Position numbers and translations under genes: made by a program
The notes under the pieces: generated by a model
What the model was told of the DNA's origin: nothing
Seen by the model: only the letters and a program-made list of their open reading frames with translations
The model's database searches: none
Source of the DNA: Akkermansiaceae bacterium
GTDB lineage: Bacteria; Verrucomicrobiota; Verrucomicrobiia; Verrucomicrobiales; Akkermansiaceae
DNA: 36,938 nt
NCBI GenBank assembly: GCA_022424905.1
Contig: JAKMGP010000082.1
Location: forward strand, 1-36,938
Direction of reading: 5' to 3'
Shown: positions 7,605-16,110 of the stretch, one piece after another
Layout of the letters: each line of letters opens with the position of its first letter
Numbering within the stretch: the stretch's first letter is position 1

Positions 7605-8495
7605 GTGGGATACAGTGATCGTGAATACATGCAACCTGACTATCAATCAGGCCCGCCACGCATGCCTGGCCCCTTCGAAGGGGCCCCAGTCAGCAAATGG
7701 CTTCTTATCATTAATGTTACCGTTCTCTTCTTACAAATTCTTTTAACCGGCCCAGGTGAACGATTACAAGAATCTACATTTTACAAGGTTGGAAGCTTTA
7801 GCGTCCAAGATGGAATCTATGGATTTCAGGTCTGGCGTCTTATCACCTTTCAATTTCTCCACGCAGGATTCGGGCACCTCGTCGCTAATTGCCTCGGGCT
7901 CCTCTTCTTTGGTCCGCACATTGAACGGTGGATGACCAGCCGAGCCTATCTGACCTTCTATCTCCTCTGTGGGGTGGCTGGAGCCCTCTTTTACACTTTA
8001 CTTTTTTTCTTACCGGGATTTTTTGACGCCTACACGCCCGCCGTTCAGATGGTAGGAGCCTCAGCCGGTCTATTTGGAATACTAGCCGCGTTCTATTTCA
8101 TCGCACCTGACGCACGGATCTTCCTCTTTTTCGTCATCCCACTAAAGATGCGAACCTTCGCGATTGGTTATCTCATCATCGAATCCTTGGCTGTCATTTT
8201 AAATTGGCACAACGCCGGAGGAAGCGCTGGCCACCTCGGCGGAGCGATCTTCGGATTTGCGGTCCTCAAGCTACCGCCCCTTAAGGAATTTGTGATTCAA
8301 CTTTCCCGGGTCGGATCAGGCACAACCAAAAAGGGGATTCGAAAAACCCGTGACGCCACTGTATTGCGTGAAAGCAATCGCTCTCCTCTAGAACTGAATA
8401 AAGAAGTAGACCGTATCCTCGACAAAATCAGCGCTCAGGGCATTCAATCCCTGACTAAGAAGGAAAAAGAAGTGCTCGACAAAGCCCGACGCTAG
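7605..8495 (+). CDS. rhomboid family intramembrane serine protease
   Basis: 296 residues from a GTG start. An in-frame ATG at 7629 is an alternative start. A cytoplasmic Pro-rich leader of about 30 residues precedes six hydrophobic segments. The catalytic pair is intact: Ser153 in VGASAGLFG and His210 in SAGHLGG. His86 and Asn95 (HAGFGHLVANCLG), which form the oxyanion site, are also present. After the membrane part comes a charged tail of about 65 residues ending in SLTKKEKEVLDKARR, a cytoplasmic extension common in rhomboids of Bacteroidota and PVC bacteria. Its substrates are unknown. It is followed 2 bp later by mazG, so the two are probably one transcript. Confidence 0.93.
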   Translation: MGYSDREYMQPDYQSGPPRMPGPFEGAPVSKWLLIINVTVLFLQILLTGPGERLQESTFYKVGSFSVQDGIYGFQVWRLITFQFLHAGFGHLVANCLGLLFFGPHIERWMTSRAYLTFYLLCGVAGALFYTLLFFLPGFFDAYTPAVQMVGASAGLFGILAAFYFIAPDARIFLFFVIPLKMRTFAIGYLIIESLAVILNWHNAGGSAGHLGGAIFGFAVLKLPPLKEFVIQLSRVGSGTTKKGIRKTRDATVLRESNRSPLELNKEVDRILDKISAQGIQSLTKKEKEVLDKARR

Positions 8496-8497
8496 TC

Positions 8498-9310
8498 ATG
8501 ACAGACGACGAAATGATCAAATGCGCTGAGCCCAGCCGCCAAATCGAGCGGCTGTGCGCCATCATGCACCGGCTGCGCGCTCCCGGCGGTTGCCCTTGGG
8601 ACGCAGAACAAACCCACGAATCACTTGTTTCCAACCTCATCGAGGAAACTTATGAAACCGTTGCAGCTATTCGCGCCAACGACGAGGAAAATCTGCAGGA
8701 AGAACTTGGGGACCTCCTCCTGCAAGTCGTCTTTCACGCCGAGCTTGCCAAAGAAGAAAGACGCTTCGACCTCAATGACATTGCACGCAGTATCAGCGAC
8801 AAGTTGGTCCGCCGTCACCCCCATGTTTATGGCGATTCTAACGTCAGCGGAACCGATGGCGTCCTCGCCCAATGGGAAGACATCAAACGAGCCGAAAAAG
8901 GCCACGAAGAGAAGCCCTACCTCCATGGGGTCGGCAAGGGGCTTCCCGCCCTCTTGAAAGCAGCTAAACTCCAGAAGAAAGCCAGCAAGGTGGGCTTCGA
9001 CTGGCCAGATACCACCGGCATCGCCGAGAAGATCGACGAAGAACTCGCCGAAGTTCGAGAGGAACTAGCGAAGCACGAAAACGGAGCTCCTGCCTCAAGA
9101 GCACTCCAGGCCGAAATTGGTGACCTCCTCTTCATTGTCACAAACTTAGCACGTAAGCTCAAGGTTGACCCTGAGGTAGCGCTCGAAAGCACAAACGAGA
9201 AGTTTCTTCACCGGTTCAAGCAGATTGAAAAAGGCCTTAAAAGAGACCAAATAACTTTGGAAGAAGCGACTCTCGAACAAATGGATGCTCACTGGAACGC
9301 AGCGAAATAA
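8498..9310 (+). CDS. mazG: nucleoside triphosphate pyrophosphohydrolase MazG
   Basis: 270 residues, the full two-domain length of E. coli-type MazG. The N-terminal domain has the start motif LRAPGGCPWDAEQTHESL and the EExxE...ExxD metal site (LIEETYETVAAI followed by LQEELGDLLLQVVF). RRHPHVYGD and WEDIKRAEKG come next. A second, more diverged MazG domain has EELAEVREEL and AEIGDLLFIVTNLAR. MazG hydrolyses (d)NTPs to (d)NMPs and pyrophosphate, cleaning the nucleotide pool and tempering the stringent response. A weak hairpin follows the stop. Confidence 0.95.
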   Translation: MTDDEMIKCAEPSRQIERLCAIMHRLRAPGGCPWDAEQTHESLVSNLIEETYETVAAIRANDEENLQEELGDLLLQVVFHAELAKEERRFDLNDIARSISDKLVRRHPHVYGDSNVSGTDGVLAQWEDIKRAEKGHEEKPYLHGVGKGLPALLKAAKLQKKASKVGFDWPDTTGIAEKIDEELAEVREELAKHENGAPASRALQAEIGDLLFIVTNLARKLKVDPEVALESTNEKFLHRFKQIEKGLKRDQITLEEATLEQMDAHWNAAK

Positions 9311-9343
9311 CGTGAATGACACCTATCTCGTTTCACGGTTTTC
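9311..9343 (+). terminator. possible terminator after mazG
   Basis: CGTGAA (9311-9316) and TTCACG (9332-9337) form a 6-bp stem with a 15-nt loop directly after the mazG stop, followed by GTTTTCT. The stem is short and the T tract weak, so it is only a candidate. Confidence 0.35.
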
Positions 9344-9471
9344 TAGTCGTATTTCTCACCACCATCTCACCCTCTTCGTCATGCTCTATTCGTCGCGTTC
9401 GTAGACACTTTCTGCGACTGACGAAGAAAAATCATTGCCCTTACCGCAGCTCTCCCTTACCTCTCCCTCGT

Positions 9472-9557
9472 CAGGAGCCGCGGAGTGTGGGCTTGTGGAC
9501 CCGGTCAGGACGGAAACGTAGCAGCCGCAGCTTGTCCCTCATTGCCGCGGCTTCCTG
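9472..9557 (+). ncRNA. ffs: signal recognition particle RNA (small bacterial 4.5S type)
   Basis: The conserved SRP domain IV is present: GGTCAGG (9503-9509), apical stem-loop ACG-GAAA-CGT (9510-9519) and AGCAGCC (9520-9526). The asymmetric loop strands TCAGG/AGCAG are those bound by the Ffh M domain. GGAC pairs with GTCC further out. A closing helix CAGGAGCCGCGG (9472-9483) pairs with CCGCGGCTTCCTG (9545-9557) with one bulged T. The total of about 86 nt fits the short 4.5S class without an Alu domain. A T tract (ATTTTTC) at 9560-9566 may help termination. A poor promoter candidate (TTGCCC at 9435, 17-nt gap, TACCTC at 9458) is correctly spaced. Any ORF read through this stretch is spurious. 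Confidence 0.92.
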
Positions 9558-9645
9558 GCATTTTTCATTCTAAGCCAACCTACCTTACGTTCAGTGACTT
9601 TTTTATTGGTCGGAAGCACTTCTCCTTTCCTAAGCTCTTGGCGAC

Positions 9646-10611
9646 ATGTCAGCACACCTCCTTCCCGATGGCTCAGCCTTACCTTCTCCCGGTCTTGGCA
9701 CTTGGAAAATCCCGGAAGAACTCACCCCACAAATCGTCCATCAAGCAATTGAGTTCGGATACCGACACCTCGACTGCGCCGCCGACTATGGCAATGAAGC
9801 CCTCGTTGGTAAAGGAATCGCCTCCGCCATCAAAGCCGGACTGTGCACCCGCGACGACCTCTGGGTCACCGGCAAACTTTGGAACACTTACCACGAGCCC
9901 CAACATGTTCGCTCCGCTTGCGAAAAAACCCTCAACGATCTAGGGCTCGAACAACTCGACCTCTTTCTCATCCACTTCCCCATCGCGCTCGAATTCGTTC
10001 CTTTCGACGAAATGTATCCTCCCGGCTGGACCGCCGAAGGCGAAGCCATGAAGCCAATATCCGTATCTTATTACGATACGTGGCGTGCTATGGAAGAACT
10101 CATCGACTCTGGCCTCACCAAACGAATAGGAGTTTCTAATATCGGTACCACCATGCTTCGTGAGGTTCTTGCCTACGCCCGCGTTAAGCCAGCCGTCCTG
10201 CAAGTCGAAATGCACCCCTACCTTTGCCAGGAAAACCTCCTCCGTTTCTGTCAGGAACAGGACGTCGCGGTCACCGCCTTCTCGCCCTTCGGAGCAGACT
10301 CCTATCTCCCCCTTGGCATGGCCGAGGAACACGAGCGTATTCTCTCCCACCCGGTCCTCGAAGAAATCGCGAAGACCCATGGCAAATCAACCGCTCAAGT
10401 CGCCCTTCGCTGGGCCATGCAACGTGGCACTATCCCCATTCCCAAAACACAATCACCCGACCACTTACGCGAAAATTTCGATCTTTTCGAATTCACTCTT
10501 ACCTCCGAAGAACTCAATGCGATCTCTGCTCTCGATCAGCACAAACGTTTCAACGATCCCGCCATCTTCGGAGAACAAGCCTTCAACACTTTCTTCCCAA
10601 TCTTTGACTAA
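9646..10611 (+). CDS. aldo/keto reductase, xylose/aldose-reductase-like
   Basis: 321 residues with an intact AKR catalytic tetrad at near-canonical positions: Asp43 and Tyr48 (LDCAADYGNE), Lys77 (VTGKLWN) and His110 (LIHFPI). The cofactor-binding IPKTQS motif comes late in the protein. The insert after His110 (FPIALEFVPFDEMYPPGW) and the C-terminal RFNDP segment resemble fungal D-xylose reductases (AKR2B) more than typical bacterial short AKRs. It probably reduces a sugar aldehyde or oxidises a polyol using NAD(P)(H) in the cytoplasm. The SDR gene begins directly after its stop codon, so the pair are likely translated together and may act on the same polyol/ketose route. The true substrate is not determined. 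Confidence 0.92.
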   Translation: MSAHLLPDGSALPSPGLGTWKIPEELTPQIVHQAIEFGYRHLDCAADYGNEALVGKGIASAIKAGLCTRDDLWVTGKLWNTYHEPQHVRSACEKTLNDLGLEQLDLFLIHFPIALEFVPFDEMYPPGWTAEGEAMKPISVSYYDTWRAMEELIDSGLTKRIGVSNIGTTMLREVLAYARVKPAVLQVEMHPYLCQENLLRFCQEQDVAVTAFSPFGADSYLPLGMAEEHERILSHPVLEEIAKTHGKSTAQVALRWAMQRGTIPIPKTQSPDHLRENFDLFEFTLTSEELNAISALDQHKRFNDPAIFGEQAFNTFFPIFD

Positions 10612-11319
10612 ATGAGACCACTCACAGGAAAAACAGCCCTCGTAACCGGAGGTGGAAGCGGAGTTGGACTTGGCACGGCAAAGGCTCTCGCTGAAGCTGG
10701 AGCTACCGTAACCATCTGCGGACGCAATCTTGAAAAGCTCGAAGCAGTCGCCGGAGATCAACTTTCCACATGCAAGTGCGACATCTCAAAGCGAGAAGAG
10801 GTCGACGCAATCATCTCCGAACTTGGCGCGCCCGATATCCTTGTCAACTCAGCCGGAGTGAACATTGTAAAACGCAAGGTCAGCGAAATTGAACCTGCGG
10901 ACTTTGATAAACTACTCGCTATCAACTGCACTGGCTTTTTCAACCTCATACACGCCGCCCTTCCAGCGATGCGCGAACGGCAAGACGGCCTCGTTTTTAA
11001 TATCTCCTCAATCGCAGGAAAACGTGCATACCCGCTTGCCGGCATGGCCTATGCCACTTCCAAGTTTGGTGTCTCTGGCATGGCTTCTGCCATCAACGCC
11101 GAGGAAGCTGGAAATGGTATTCGTATTACCAGCATCTTTCCTGGTGAAATTAACACCCCTATCCTAGACGAACGCCCAGTCAAAGTCCCAGACGAACAAA
11201 AAGCCCGCATGGTGCACCCCGAGGATATCGCCTCCCTTATTGTCGCCATCGCTCAGCTCCCCCAACACGTCGTCGTCCCCGAATTGATCATTAAACCCAC
11301 CTATCAGGAATTCATCTAA
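10612..11319 (+). CDS. short-chain dehydrogenase/reductase (SDR)
   Basis: 235 residues, classical SDR. It has the Rossmann cofactor loop TGGGSGVGLG (12-21), NSAG (79-82) and the catalytic Ser132/133, Tyr147 and Lys151 (YATSK). A PG motif follows the active site. Arg at the end of beta-2 (ICGRN) hints at NADP preference. The ATG abuts the TAA of the aldo/keto reductase, indicating translational coupling. The substrate is unknown; by context, perhaps a sugar alcohol or keto sugar. Confidence 0.93.
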   Translation: MRPLTGKTALVTGGGSGVGLGTAKALAEAGATVTICGRNLEKLEAVAGDQLSTCKCDISKREEVDAIISELGAPDILVNSAGVNIVKRKVSEIEPADFDKLLAINCTGFFNLIHAALPAMRERQDGLVFNISSIAGKRAYPLAGMAYATSKFGVSGMASAINAEEAGNGIRITSIFPGEINTPILDERPVKVPDEQKARMVHPEDIASLIVAIAQLPQHVVVPELIIKPTYQEFI

Positions 11320-11392
11320 AAGGCCGGCTAGAATAGCCACAGAACGCAGAGAGCCTGCAAGCTTCGCTCTAATTGCTACGGGCACCCTTACA

Positions 11393-11419
11393 AAGCCTCG
11401 GCCTATCAGAGGCTTACCT
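11393..11419 (+). terminator. candidate terminator between convergent genes
   Basis: AAGCCTC (11393-11399) pairs perfectly with GAGGCTT (11409-11415) across a 9-nt loop, followed by ACCTTTT. It would end the AKR-SDR transcript. Its distal arm overlaps the last codons of the facing lipoprotein gene. The T tract is short. Confidence 0.5.
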
Positions 11420-11804
11420 TTTCCCACTCTACCGGTCCCCCAAAGCCTGGCACGAAATATCCTCGAAAAGCCTGAACCTGACCATTTTCTTTGACCACAT
11501 AAATTGCCTGGAGATCATCCTTGGAATCCCCAGTTTCAAGAAAACTCGCGGCAGCGATAGCATTAGCCGGGATGCCTTTCTGCGAAAACTGCCTTTTAGT
11601 GATCATCGTAAAATTTCGAATATTTTCCTGAATCGGATGTGGTTCCCCACCTGCCCGCACATAAAGCCCCATTCCCCCCCCTGGTTGCCAAGGAGTTATG
11701 AACTGAACCTCAGAAAGGGATGAACGAGCTCGTTCATTTTGTGCCTCCTGAGTGCAGGATTGCAGGAAGGACAGACCGCAAATTAAGACGAGAAGGTGGT
11801 TCAT
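11406..11804 (-). CDS. small lipoprotein of unknown function
   Basis: 132 residues from the ATG at 11804: MNHLLVLICGLSFLQSC is a lipoprotein signal with the lipid-bearing Cys at 17. An open frame reaches 11897 but would start inside the transcription terminator of the OmpA gene, so I reject that start. An ATG at 11822 is also possible. The mature part contains a Gly-rich segment (PWQPGGGMGLYVRAGG) and a C-terminal VVKENGQVQAFRGYF strand pattern. No family is recognised. Confidence 0.65.
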   Translation of the reverse strand: MNHLLVLICGLSFLQSCTQEAQNERARSSLSEVQFITPWQPGGGMGLYVRAGGEPHPIQENIRNFTMITKRQFSQKGIPANAIAAASFLETGDSKDDLQAIYVVKENGQVQAFRGYFVPGFGGPVEWEKVSL

Positions 11805-11865
11805 AAAATTGGATAGCGCCATGAGGGTGCGCCCAATCTCGTAGTTTATCCAATCAAAACGCCCA

Positions 11866-11900
11866 CAAAAAACGGCGAAGTAGAGAAACCACTTCACCGT
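11866..11900 (-). terminator. rho-independent terminator of the OmpA-family gene
   Basis: On the minus strand ACGGTGAAGT and ACTTCGCCGT form a 10-bp stem (one G-U pair) around a loop of about 9 nt. T6 follows at 11872-11867. It lies 20 bp after the OmpA-family stop codon and has the full form of an intrinsic terminator. Confidence 0.85.
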
Positions 11901-11920
11901 TTGTCCTCGTTAGGAAATTT

Positions 11921-12589
11921 TTAATTAAGGGGAGCCAACTGAATACTCACCCGGCGGTTAGCCTGGCGACCTGCGGCGGTATTATTGTTGGCAATCGGCT
12001 GATCCATACCCCGCCCACTCACTTGAAATCTTTGCGACGCAACTGCTTGAGTCTGCAAGAACTGAGCCACACTGTTGGCACGGGCCTCGGAAAGCCGGTA
12101 ATTATAGTCGCGCGCGCCCACGTTATCAGTGTGACCGGTGATCGCGACCATCGTCCTATTGTATTTATTCAAAACCTTCGCAACGGAGGCCAAAGTCGGA
12201 TAAAACTGACCAACAATACCCGAGCTTCCTGTCGAGAAAGTGATATCCCCCGGCATCACCAAGGTGATCTGGTTTCCATTACGACTAATCCCAACGCCGG
12301 CCCCTTCGAGTTCGCGACGAAGCTCGGATTCCTGCTTATCCATGTAAGCCCCAATTCCAGCTCCAGCAAGGGCACCAACCCCAGCTCCAAGTAATGCCCG
12401 TTGTTTTCTTTCCGCATTACTACCTCCAGATAAGGCTCCAATCCCAGCGCCAAACAATCCACCGAAAATTGCGCCAGTTGTTGCTTTCGCTTGCTGGGAT
12501 TCACCGGTGTATGGGTTTGCCGTTTGACAAGACGTCAGGGTCAAACTGCCAACTACAAAATATGCGACAACATTTTTAGTGATGTTCAT
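11921..12589 (-). CDS. OmpA-family lipoprotein with glycine zipper
   Basis: 222 residues. A signal peptide with lipobox ends at Cys21 (LTLTSC). Residues about 36-85 form a glycine zipper (TTGAIFGGLFGAGIGAL, then LLGAGVGALAGAGIGA), of the type that packs in or against membranes. The C terminus (about 105-220) is an OmpA peptidoglycan-binding domain with ITGHTDNVGARDYNYRLSEARA and QVSGRGMDQPIANN. The order matches YiaD-type proteins, which tether the outer membrane to the cell wall. It is transcribed alone and ends at a strong terminator. Confidence 0.93.
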   Translation of the reverse strand: MNITKNVVAYFVVGSLTLTSCQTANPYTGESQQAKATTGAIFGGLFGAGIGALSGGSNAERKQRALLGAGVGALAGAGIGAYMDKQESELRRELEGAGVGISRNGNQITLVMPGDITFSTGSSGIVGQFYPTLASVAKVLNKYNRTMVAITGHTDNVGARDYNYRLSEARANSVAQFLQTQAVASQRFQVSGRGMDQPIANNNTAAGRQANRRVSIQLAPLN

Positions 12590-12676
12590 GTTAAAAACGA
12601 TACCTCGGAAAATTAGTTAATCCACCCTAAATAACAGTTCGCCTAATCGGTAGGACCTCAGTATCCTTGAAAAGAG

Positions 12677-13165
12677 ATGCCAAACGCCCTACCTAATCCC
12701 CTCGGAGAAGTCTTTGCTCTCAACGAGGGAACTCTATCCAAAGGGAAATCTGCTTCCAGAAAAAGCTCCCGCCTTCGCATGATCCAACCCGTGCAGCGCA
12801 CACAAACCGCAAAGGTCCAACGCCTCCTCAATTTTCTTCAACCCGGAACTTATATTCGCCCGCACTGTCACCCTTTGGAACAAGCCACCGAATCGATATG
12901 CCTTCTCAGGGGTCATCTGGAAGTTCTCATCTTCAATCCGAAAGGATCAATTCATACTCGGCACCATCTAACTCCCACATCACCCCTCATCGATATCGAA
13001 CCAAGAGTTTGGCACGGCATGATCGTCCATGAACCGGACACCGTAATCTTTGAAGTCAAAAAGGGCCCCTACAATCCAGAGACAGACAAGGAATTCGCCT
13101 CATGGTCTCCCGAAGAAGACTCTCCCGAGGTAAAAGAATTCCTTGCCCGCCTCAACGAGGATTAA
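12677..13165 (+). CDS. WbuC-family cupin metalloprotein
   Basis: 162 residues with a cupin core. RLLNFLQPGTYIRPHCHP supplies the first histidine cluster, then ESICLLRGHLEVLIF and a later PRVWHGMIVHEPDTVIFEVKKGPY supply the second. This order matches the WbuC-type cupins often found in O-antigen clusters, whose catalytic role is not well established. The two gene ends, this one and the GH13 phosphorylase, abut tail to tail without any spacer. It is divergent from the OmpA gene across an 87-bp gap that must hold both promoters. Confidence 0.85.
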   Translation: MPNALPNPLGEVFALNEGTLSKGKSASRKSSRLRMIQPVQRTQTAKVQRLLNFLQPGTYIRPHCHPLEQATESICLLRGHLEVLIFNPKGSIHTRHHLTPTSPLIDIEPRVWHGMIVHEPDTVIFEVKKGPYNPETDKEFASWSPEEDSPEVKEFLARLNED

Positions 13166-14887
13166 TCAGTAAGGAAGATGTTTCCGGCGATTGGCTAGCC
13201 AGATACATTGATAGGGCGCTAGCACAAGCTCACCCTCTTCATCTTCTAAAATATCTCCCGAGATTAAATCCAACCACTCTTCGGTCGAAATCAAATTTAT
13301 GGCTGCTACCGGAATCCGTTGTTCCTCACCTGAAACATTGTTGAGACAAAATATATTGCTTCGACGGTCAACCGATTGACGCCAGAAAGAAAAGACCTGA
13401 TCTCCCATGTGGAGAGTAAACTGAGTTGCGTTTGGATGAAAAGCAGCTTGCTCCCTTCGCAAATCAATTCGTTCCAGTAACTTTTTCAAAACACTGGCAT
13501 GAGGAGATTTTTCGTTGTCGAGTTCGAACCTCAACTCGTCCGCATCCCATTGATGACGATTAATCCGACGGTTCATCCCAGAACTGATCGCACCCTCTCG
13601 ATCATTCCGTGTTCCAAGAAGGCTATGAATGTAGAAAGCTGGGACTCCTTCTAAGCCCAACAAGATAGTATGCGCACACAGGAATTTCTCTTCGGTTTGG
13701 AGTGCGTCAAAAAGACTAATATTGATCTCGTATGGGCGTTCAGTCCCATCGGGTAGAGCCCGCTCAGAGATCAGCCCGCCATATTCAACCATTTTGCCCA
13801 CCATAGATTGAATCTCATGATGCGACAATAAGCCCTCTGCCGGCCTGAGCCCGATCCCATCGTGCGATGCAATAAAATTAAAATACATCGTTCCTGGCTG
13901 GGCCGGAGGCATCCTCATCAACCACTGAATCAAACAGCGACAATCTCCGTAAGTCAGGGCATACAAAAGAAGCGGCGGAAGCGAAAAATTGTAAATTCCA
14001 TGTGCTTCATTTCCATTTCCAAAATAAGAAAGATTCTCCTGATTCGGAATATTAGTCTCAGTGATGATTACCGCATCAGGCTTGACGTGCTCAATTAAAG
14101 TCCGAAACAAACGGACCAATTCGTGGGTCTGCGGAAGATTAATGCACTCCGTTCCAGGTTCCTTCCAAACAAAAGCCACAGCATCAAGGCGGAAGATACT
14201 GATCCCGTGGTCGAGATGAATCCGAATGATTTTAACGAACTCAACAAGGAGATCGTGATCACGAAAATTGAAATCGACCTGATCATGTCCAAAAGTACAC
14301 CACACATGTTTTCTTCCCGATGACGTCTCAGTGGGTCGTAAAAGTGGACTCGTTCGCGGTCGCACCACTTCGCTCAAATCATCGAGAGGTGACGCTTCCA
14401 CAAAAAAGCGGCACCCCGGCTCCTCATTCTTCTTAAATTGCTGAAACCACTCATGCGAAGTCGAACAATGGTTCACGACAAGATCGGACATGATCCGATA
14501 ATCTTGCGAGAGATTTTCTAGATCAGACCAATCACCTAAATCAGAATTGACCTGGTCGTAGTTAGCAACCGCAAAGCCATCGTCTGACGTCCAAGGAAAG
14601 TAGGGTAAAACGTGAACAATCGAAACCGAATCGCCCAACCTTTCACTTACAAACGAAGACAATTCCTTGAGTGGTGTTCCCTCTCTTGGGATAAGAGAAT
14701 CCCCGTAAGTGATTAGCGCAACATCCTTCTCCGACCAATAATTGGTAAAAGGCACAGGCTCAAAAAAGTGCTCATGTAAGCGCATCGCATCAATCAAGCG
14801 CCCCACCAGAGCCGAGTGATCCCCCTCCCCATATATCGCGGTAAGATGAGTCTCGAGGCGAAGATTAAGGTGGTCTAGCGGGCTCAT
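13166..14887 (-). CDS. GH13_18 glycoside phosphorylase, probably glucosylglycerate phosphorylase
   Basis: 573 residues, an alpha-amylase-fold enzyme of the sucrose phosphorylase subfamily. The catalytic residues are Asp235 (FRLDAVAFVWKEPGT, nucleophile), Glu277 (IITETN, acid/base) and Asp343 (ASHDGIGLRP, transition-state stabiliser). It is longer than sucrose phosphorylase (about 490-500). The acid/base context TETNIP...ENLSYFG resembles, from memory, the glucosylglycerate phosphorylase branch rather than sucrose phosphorylase. It would convert glucosylglycerate and phosphate to glucose 1-phosphate and glycerate. The neighbours support this: its ATG overlaps the stop of a GpgS-like synthase by 4 bp, and a GpgP/MpgP-like phosphatase precedes that. 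Sucrose- or glucosylglycerol-specific activity is the alternative. Confidence 0.85.
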   Translation of the reverse strand: MSPLDHLNLRLETHLTAIYGEGDHSALVGRLIDAMRLHEHFFEPVPFTNYWSEKDVALITYGDSLIPREGTPLKELSSFVSERLGDSVSIVHVLPYFPWTSDDGFAVANYDQVNSDLGDWSDLENLSQDYRIMSDLVVNHCSTSHEWFQQFKKNEEPGCRFFVEASPLDDLSEVVRPRTSPLLRPTETSSGRKHVWCTFGHDQVDFNFRDHDLLVEFVKIIRIHLDHGISIFRLDAVAFVWKEPGTECINLPQTHELVRLFRTLIEHVKPDAVIITETNIPNQENLSYFGNGNEAHGIYNFSLPPLLLYALTYGDCRCLIQWLMRMPPAQPGTMYFNFIASHDGIGLRPAEGLLSHHEIQSMVGKMVEYGGLISERALPDGTERPYEINISLFDALQTEEKFLCAHTILLGLEGVPAFYIHSLLGTRNDREGAISSGMNRRINRHQWDADELRFELDNEKSPHASVLKKLLERIDLRREQAAFHPNATQFTLHMGDQVFSFWRQSVDRRSNIFCLNNVSGEEQRIPVAAINLISTEEWLDLISGDILEDEEGELVLAPYQCIWLANRRKHLPY

Positions 14888-16110
14888 TTTTCCGTAAATT
14901 CCTTCTGATCTTCCTCTACCGCTTCGATCAAGCGCTCGTAAATATCAGGCATCGCACTTCTCACCCGAGACCAACTTGGGATAAACGGTTTCTCATGCGG
15001 CGAACTTAAAAAGTTTTTACCCGCAGCGATAATGTTTTCAGCGAAAAGCTCAACTGCTTCCTCCTCTTTATGAACATCCAAATCCAAGCCATTCATGATC
15101 GCGTCATTCTTGTAGCGCTCCACGAAATCAAGAGCATTTCGAAAGTAGGCGGCCTTAAGGGTACGGAAAACCTCTTTACTAAAAACCGTACCCATCACTG
15201 CCATCTTGCGATAAACCAATTTACAAATATCAATCGACATTTTTGACAATCCCTTTGCTCGATCATCAACTGAAATATCCTGGTGCTTGTGGTCATAAAC
15301 CTCGGCAATATCGACTTGGCAAAGCTTGTTGTTGGAATAATTCCTGAACATTTCTGAGAGCGTCCCCATCTCAAGCCCCCAATCGCTCGGCATGCGAATA
15401 TCCGGAATCACGCCCTTGCGGAATGAAAACTCCCCTGCCAGAGGATAACGGAAACCATCCAAATAACTCAGATAATCGCTATCCCCGCATACCTGTTGGA
15501 GCGACTGTAAAAGAGGTGTAATTAAGAGCCTCGTCACGCGACCATTAAGACTTCCATCAGCAATCCGCGGATAATACCCCTTCGCAAATTGGTAGCTGAA
15601 TTGAGGGTTAGCCATTGGGTAAATTAAACGAGCTAGAAGCGAGCGATCATACGTCACAATATCGCAGTCATGCAACGCGATCGCCTCCACCTTGTCGGTC
15701 GCTAACATATACCCTAGGCAGTACCAGACGTTTCTTCCTTTCCCTTCTTCTTCCGGAGCAAGTCCTTGCTCTTGGAGCTCGGCATCTAGGGCGCGCAGGC
15801 GAGGCCCGTCATTCCAAAGCACGCGATGATGCTGCGGGAGTTCTCCAAAAAACTCCAATGCTTCACGATACTGAATCTCACTCGCACGATCCAAACCGAT
15901 CACAATTTGGCTTAAATACGGAACTTTCTTCACCTCATCGAGAATCTTTGGCATCGCCTCAGTTTCGAGTTCAGAAAAGAGCGAGGGCAGCAACAAACCC
16001 ATTGGTCGTTTCTCTGAAAAGCCCACCAGCTCGGCCTCCAATTCTGCCAGAGGTCTAGCAGTCAGATTGTGAAGCGTGGCAACAGAGCCCCCTTGATGAA
16101 AATCAGCCAT
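14884..16110 (-). CDS. gpgS: glucosyl-3-phosphoglycerate synthase-like glycosyltransferase (GT81)
   Basis: 408 residues, GT-A fold. It starts MADFHQGGSVATLHNL, the N terminus I associate with bacterial GpgS. LLLPSLFSELE (40-50) and IVIGLDRASE (69-78) follow. The metal/nucleotide motif HDCDIVTYDR lies at 147-156 (Asp148-x-Asp150). Later come a GEFSFR segment and a SDWGLEMGTLSE acceptor-side motif. It would transfer glucose from a nucleotide sugar to 3-phosphoglycerate, the first step of glucosylglycerate synthesis. It overlaps the upstream phosphatase gene by 8 bp and the downstream phosphorylase by 4 bp, so all three are translationally coupled. Mannosyl-phosphoglycerate synthesis is a less likely alternative. 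Confidence 0.85.
   Translation of the reverse strand: MADFHQGGSVATLHNLTARPLAELEAELVGFSEKRPMGLLLPSLFSELETEAMPKILDEVKKVPYLSQIVIGLDRASEIQYREALEFFGELPQHHRVLWNDGPRLRALDAELQEQGLAPEEEGKGRNVWYCLGYMLATDKVEAIALHDCDIVTYDRSLLARLIYPMANPQFSYQFAKGYYPRIADGSLNGRVTRLLITPLLQSLQQVCGDSDYLSYLDGFRYPLAGEFSFRKGVIPDIRMPSDWGLEMGTLSEMFRNYSNNKLCQVDIAEVYDHKHQDISVDDRAKGLSKMSIDICKLVYRKMAVMGTVFSKEVFRTLKAAYFRNALDFVERYKNDAIMNGLDLDVHKEEEAVELFAENIIAAGKNFLSSPHEKPFIPSWSRVRSAMPDIYERLIEAVEEDQKEFTEK

Noticed and set aside
9329..9338. Possible parS half-site (GTTTCACG)
   Set aside because: Only one half matches the GTTTCAC/GTGAAAC palindrome; it is better explained as the arm of a weak mazG hairpin.
9316..9573. Open frame of 85 codons covering the gap after mazG
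   Set aside because: It overlaps the SRP RNA, has low-complexity Ser/Arg composition and has no family likeness.
9485..9943. Open frame of 152 codons starting inside the SRP RNA
   Set aside because: It runs through the SRP RNA and then out of frame into the aldo/keto reductase, with Pro/Ser/Lys-rich shadow composition.
11805..11897. N-terminal extension of the small lipoprotein to a GTG at 11897, which has GAGGA upstream
   Set aside because: The extra codons are the terminator hairpin of the OmpA gene, and the lipoprotein signal begins at 11804.
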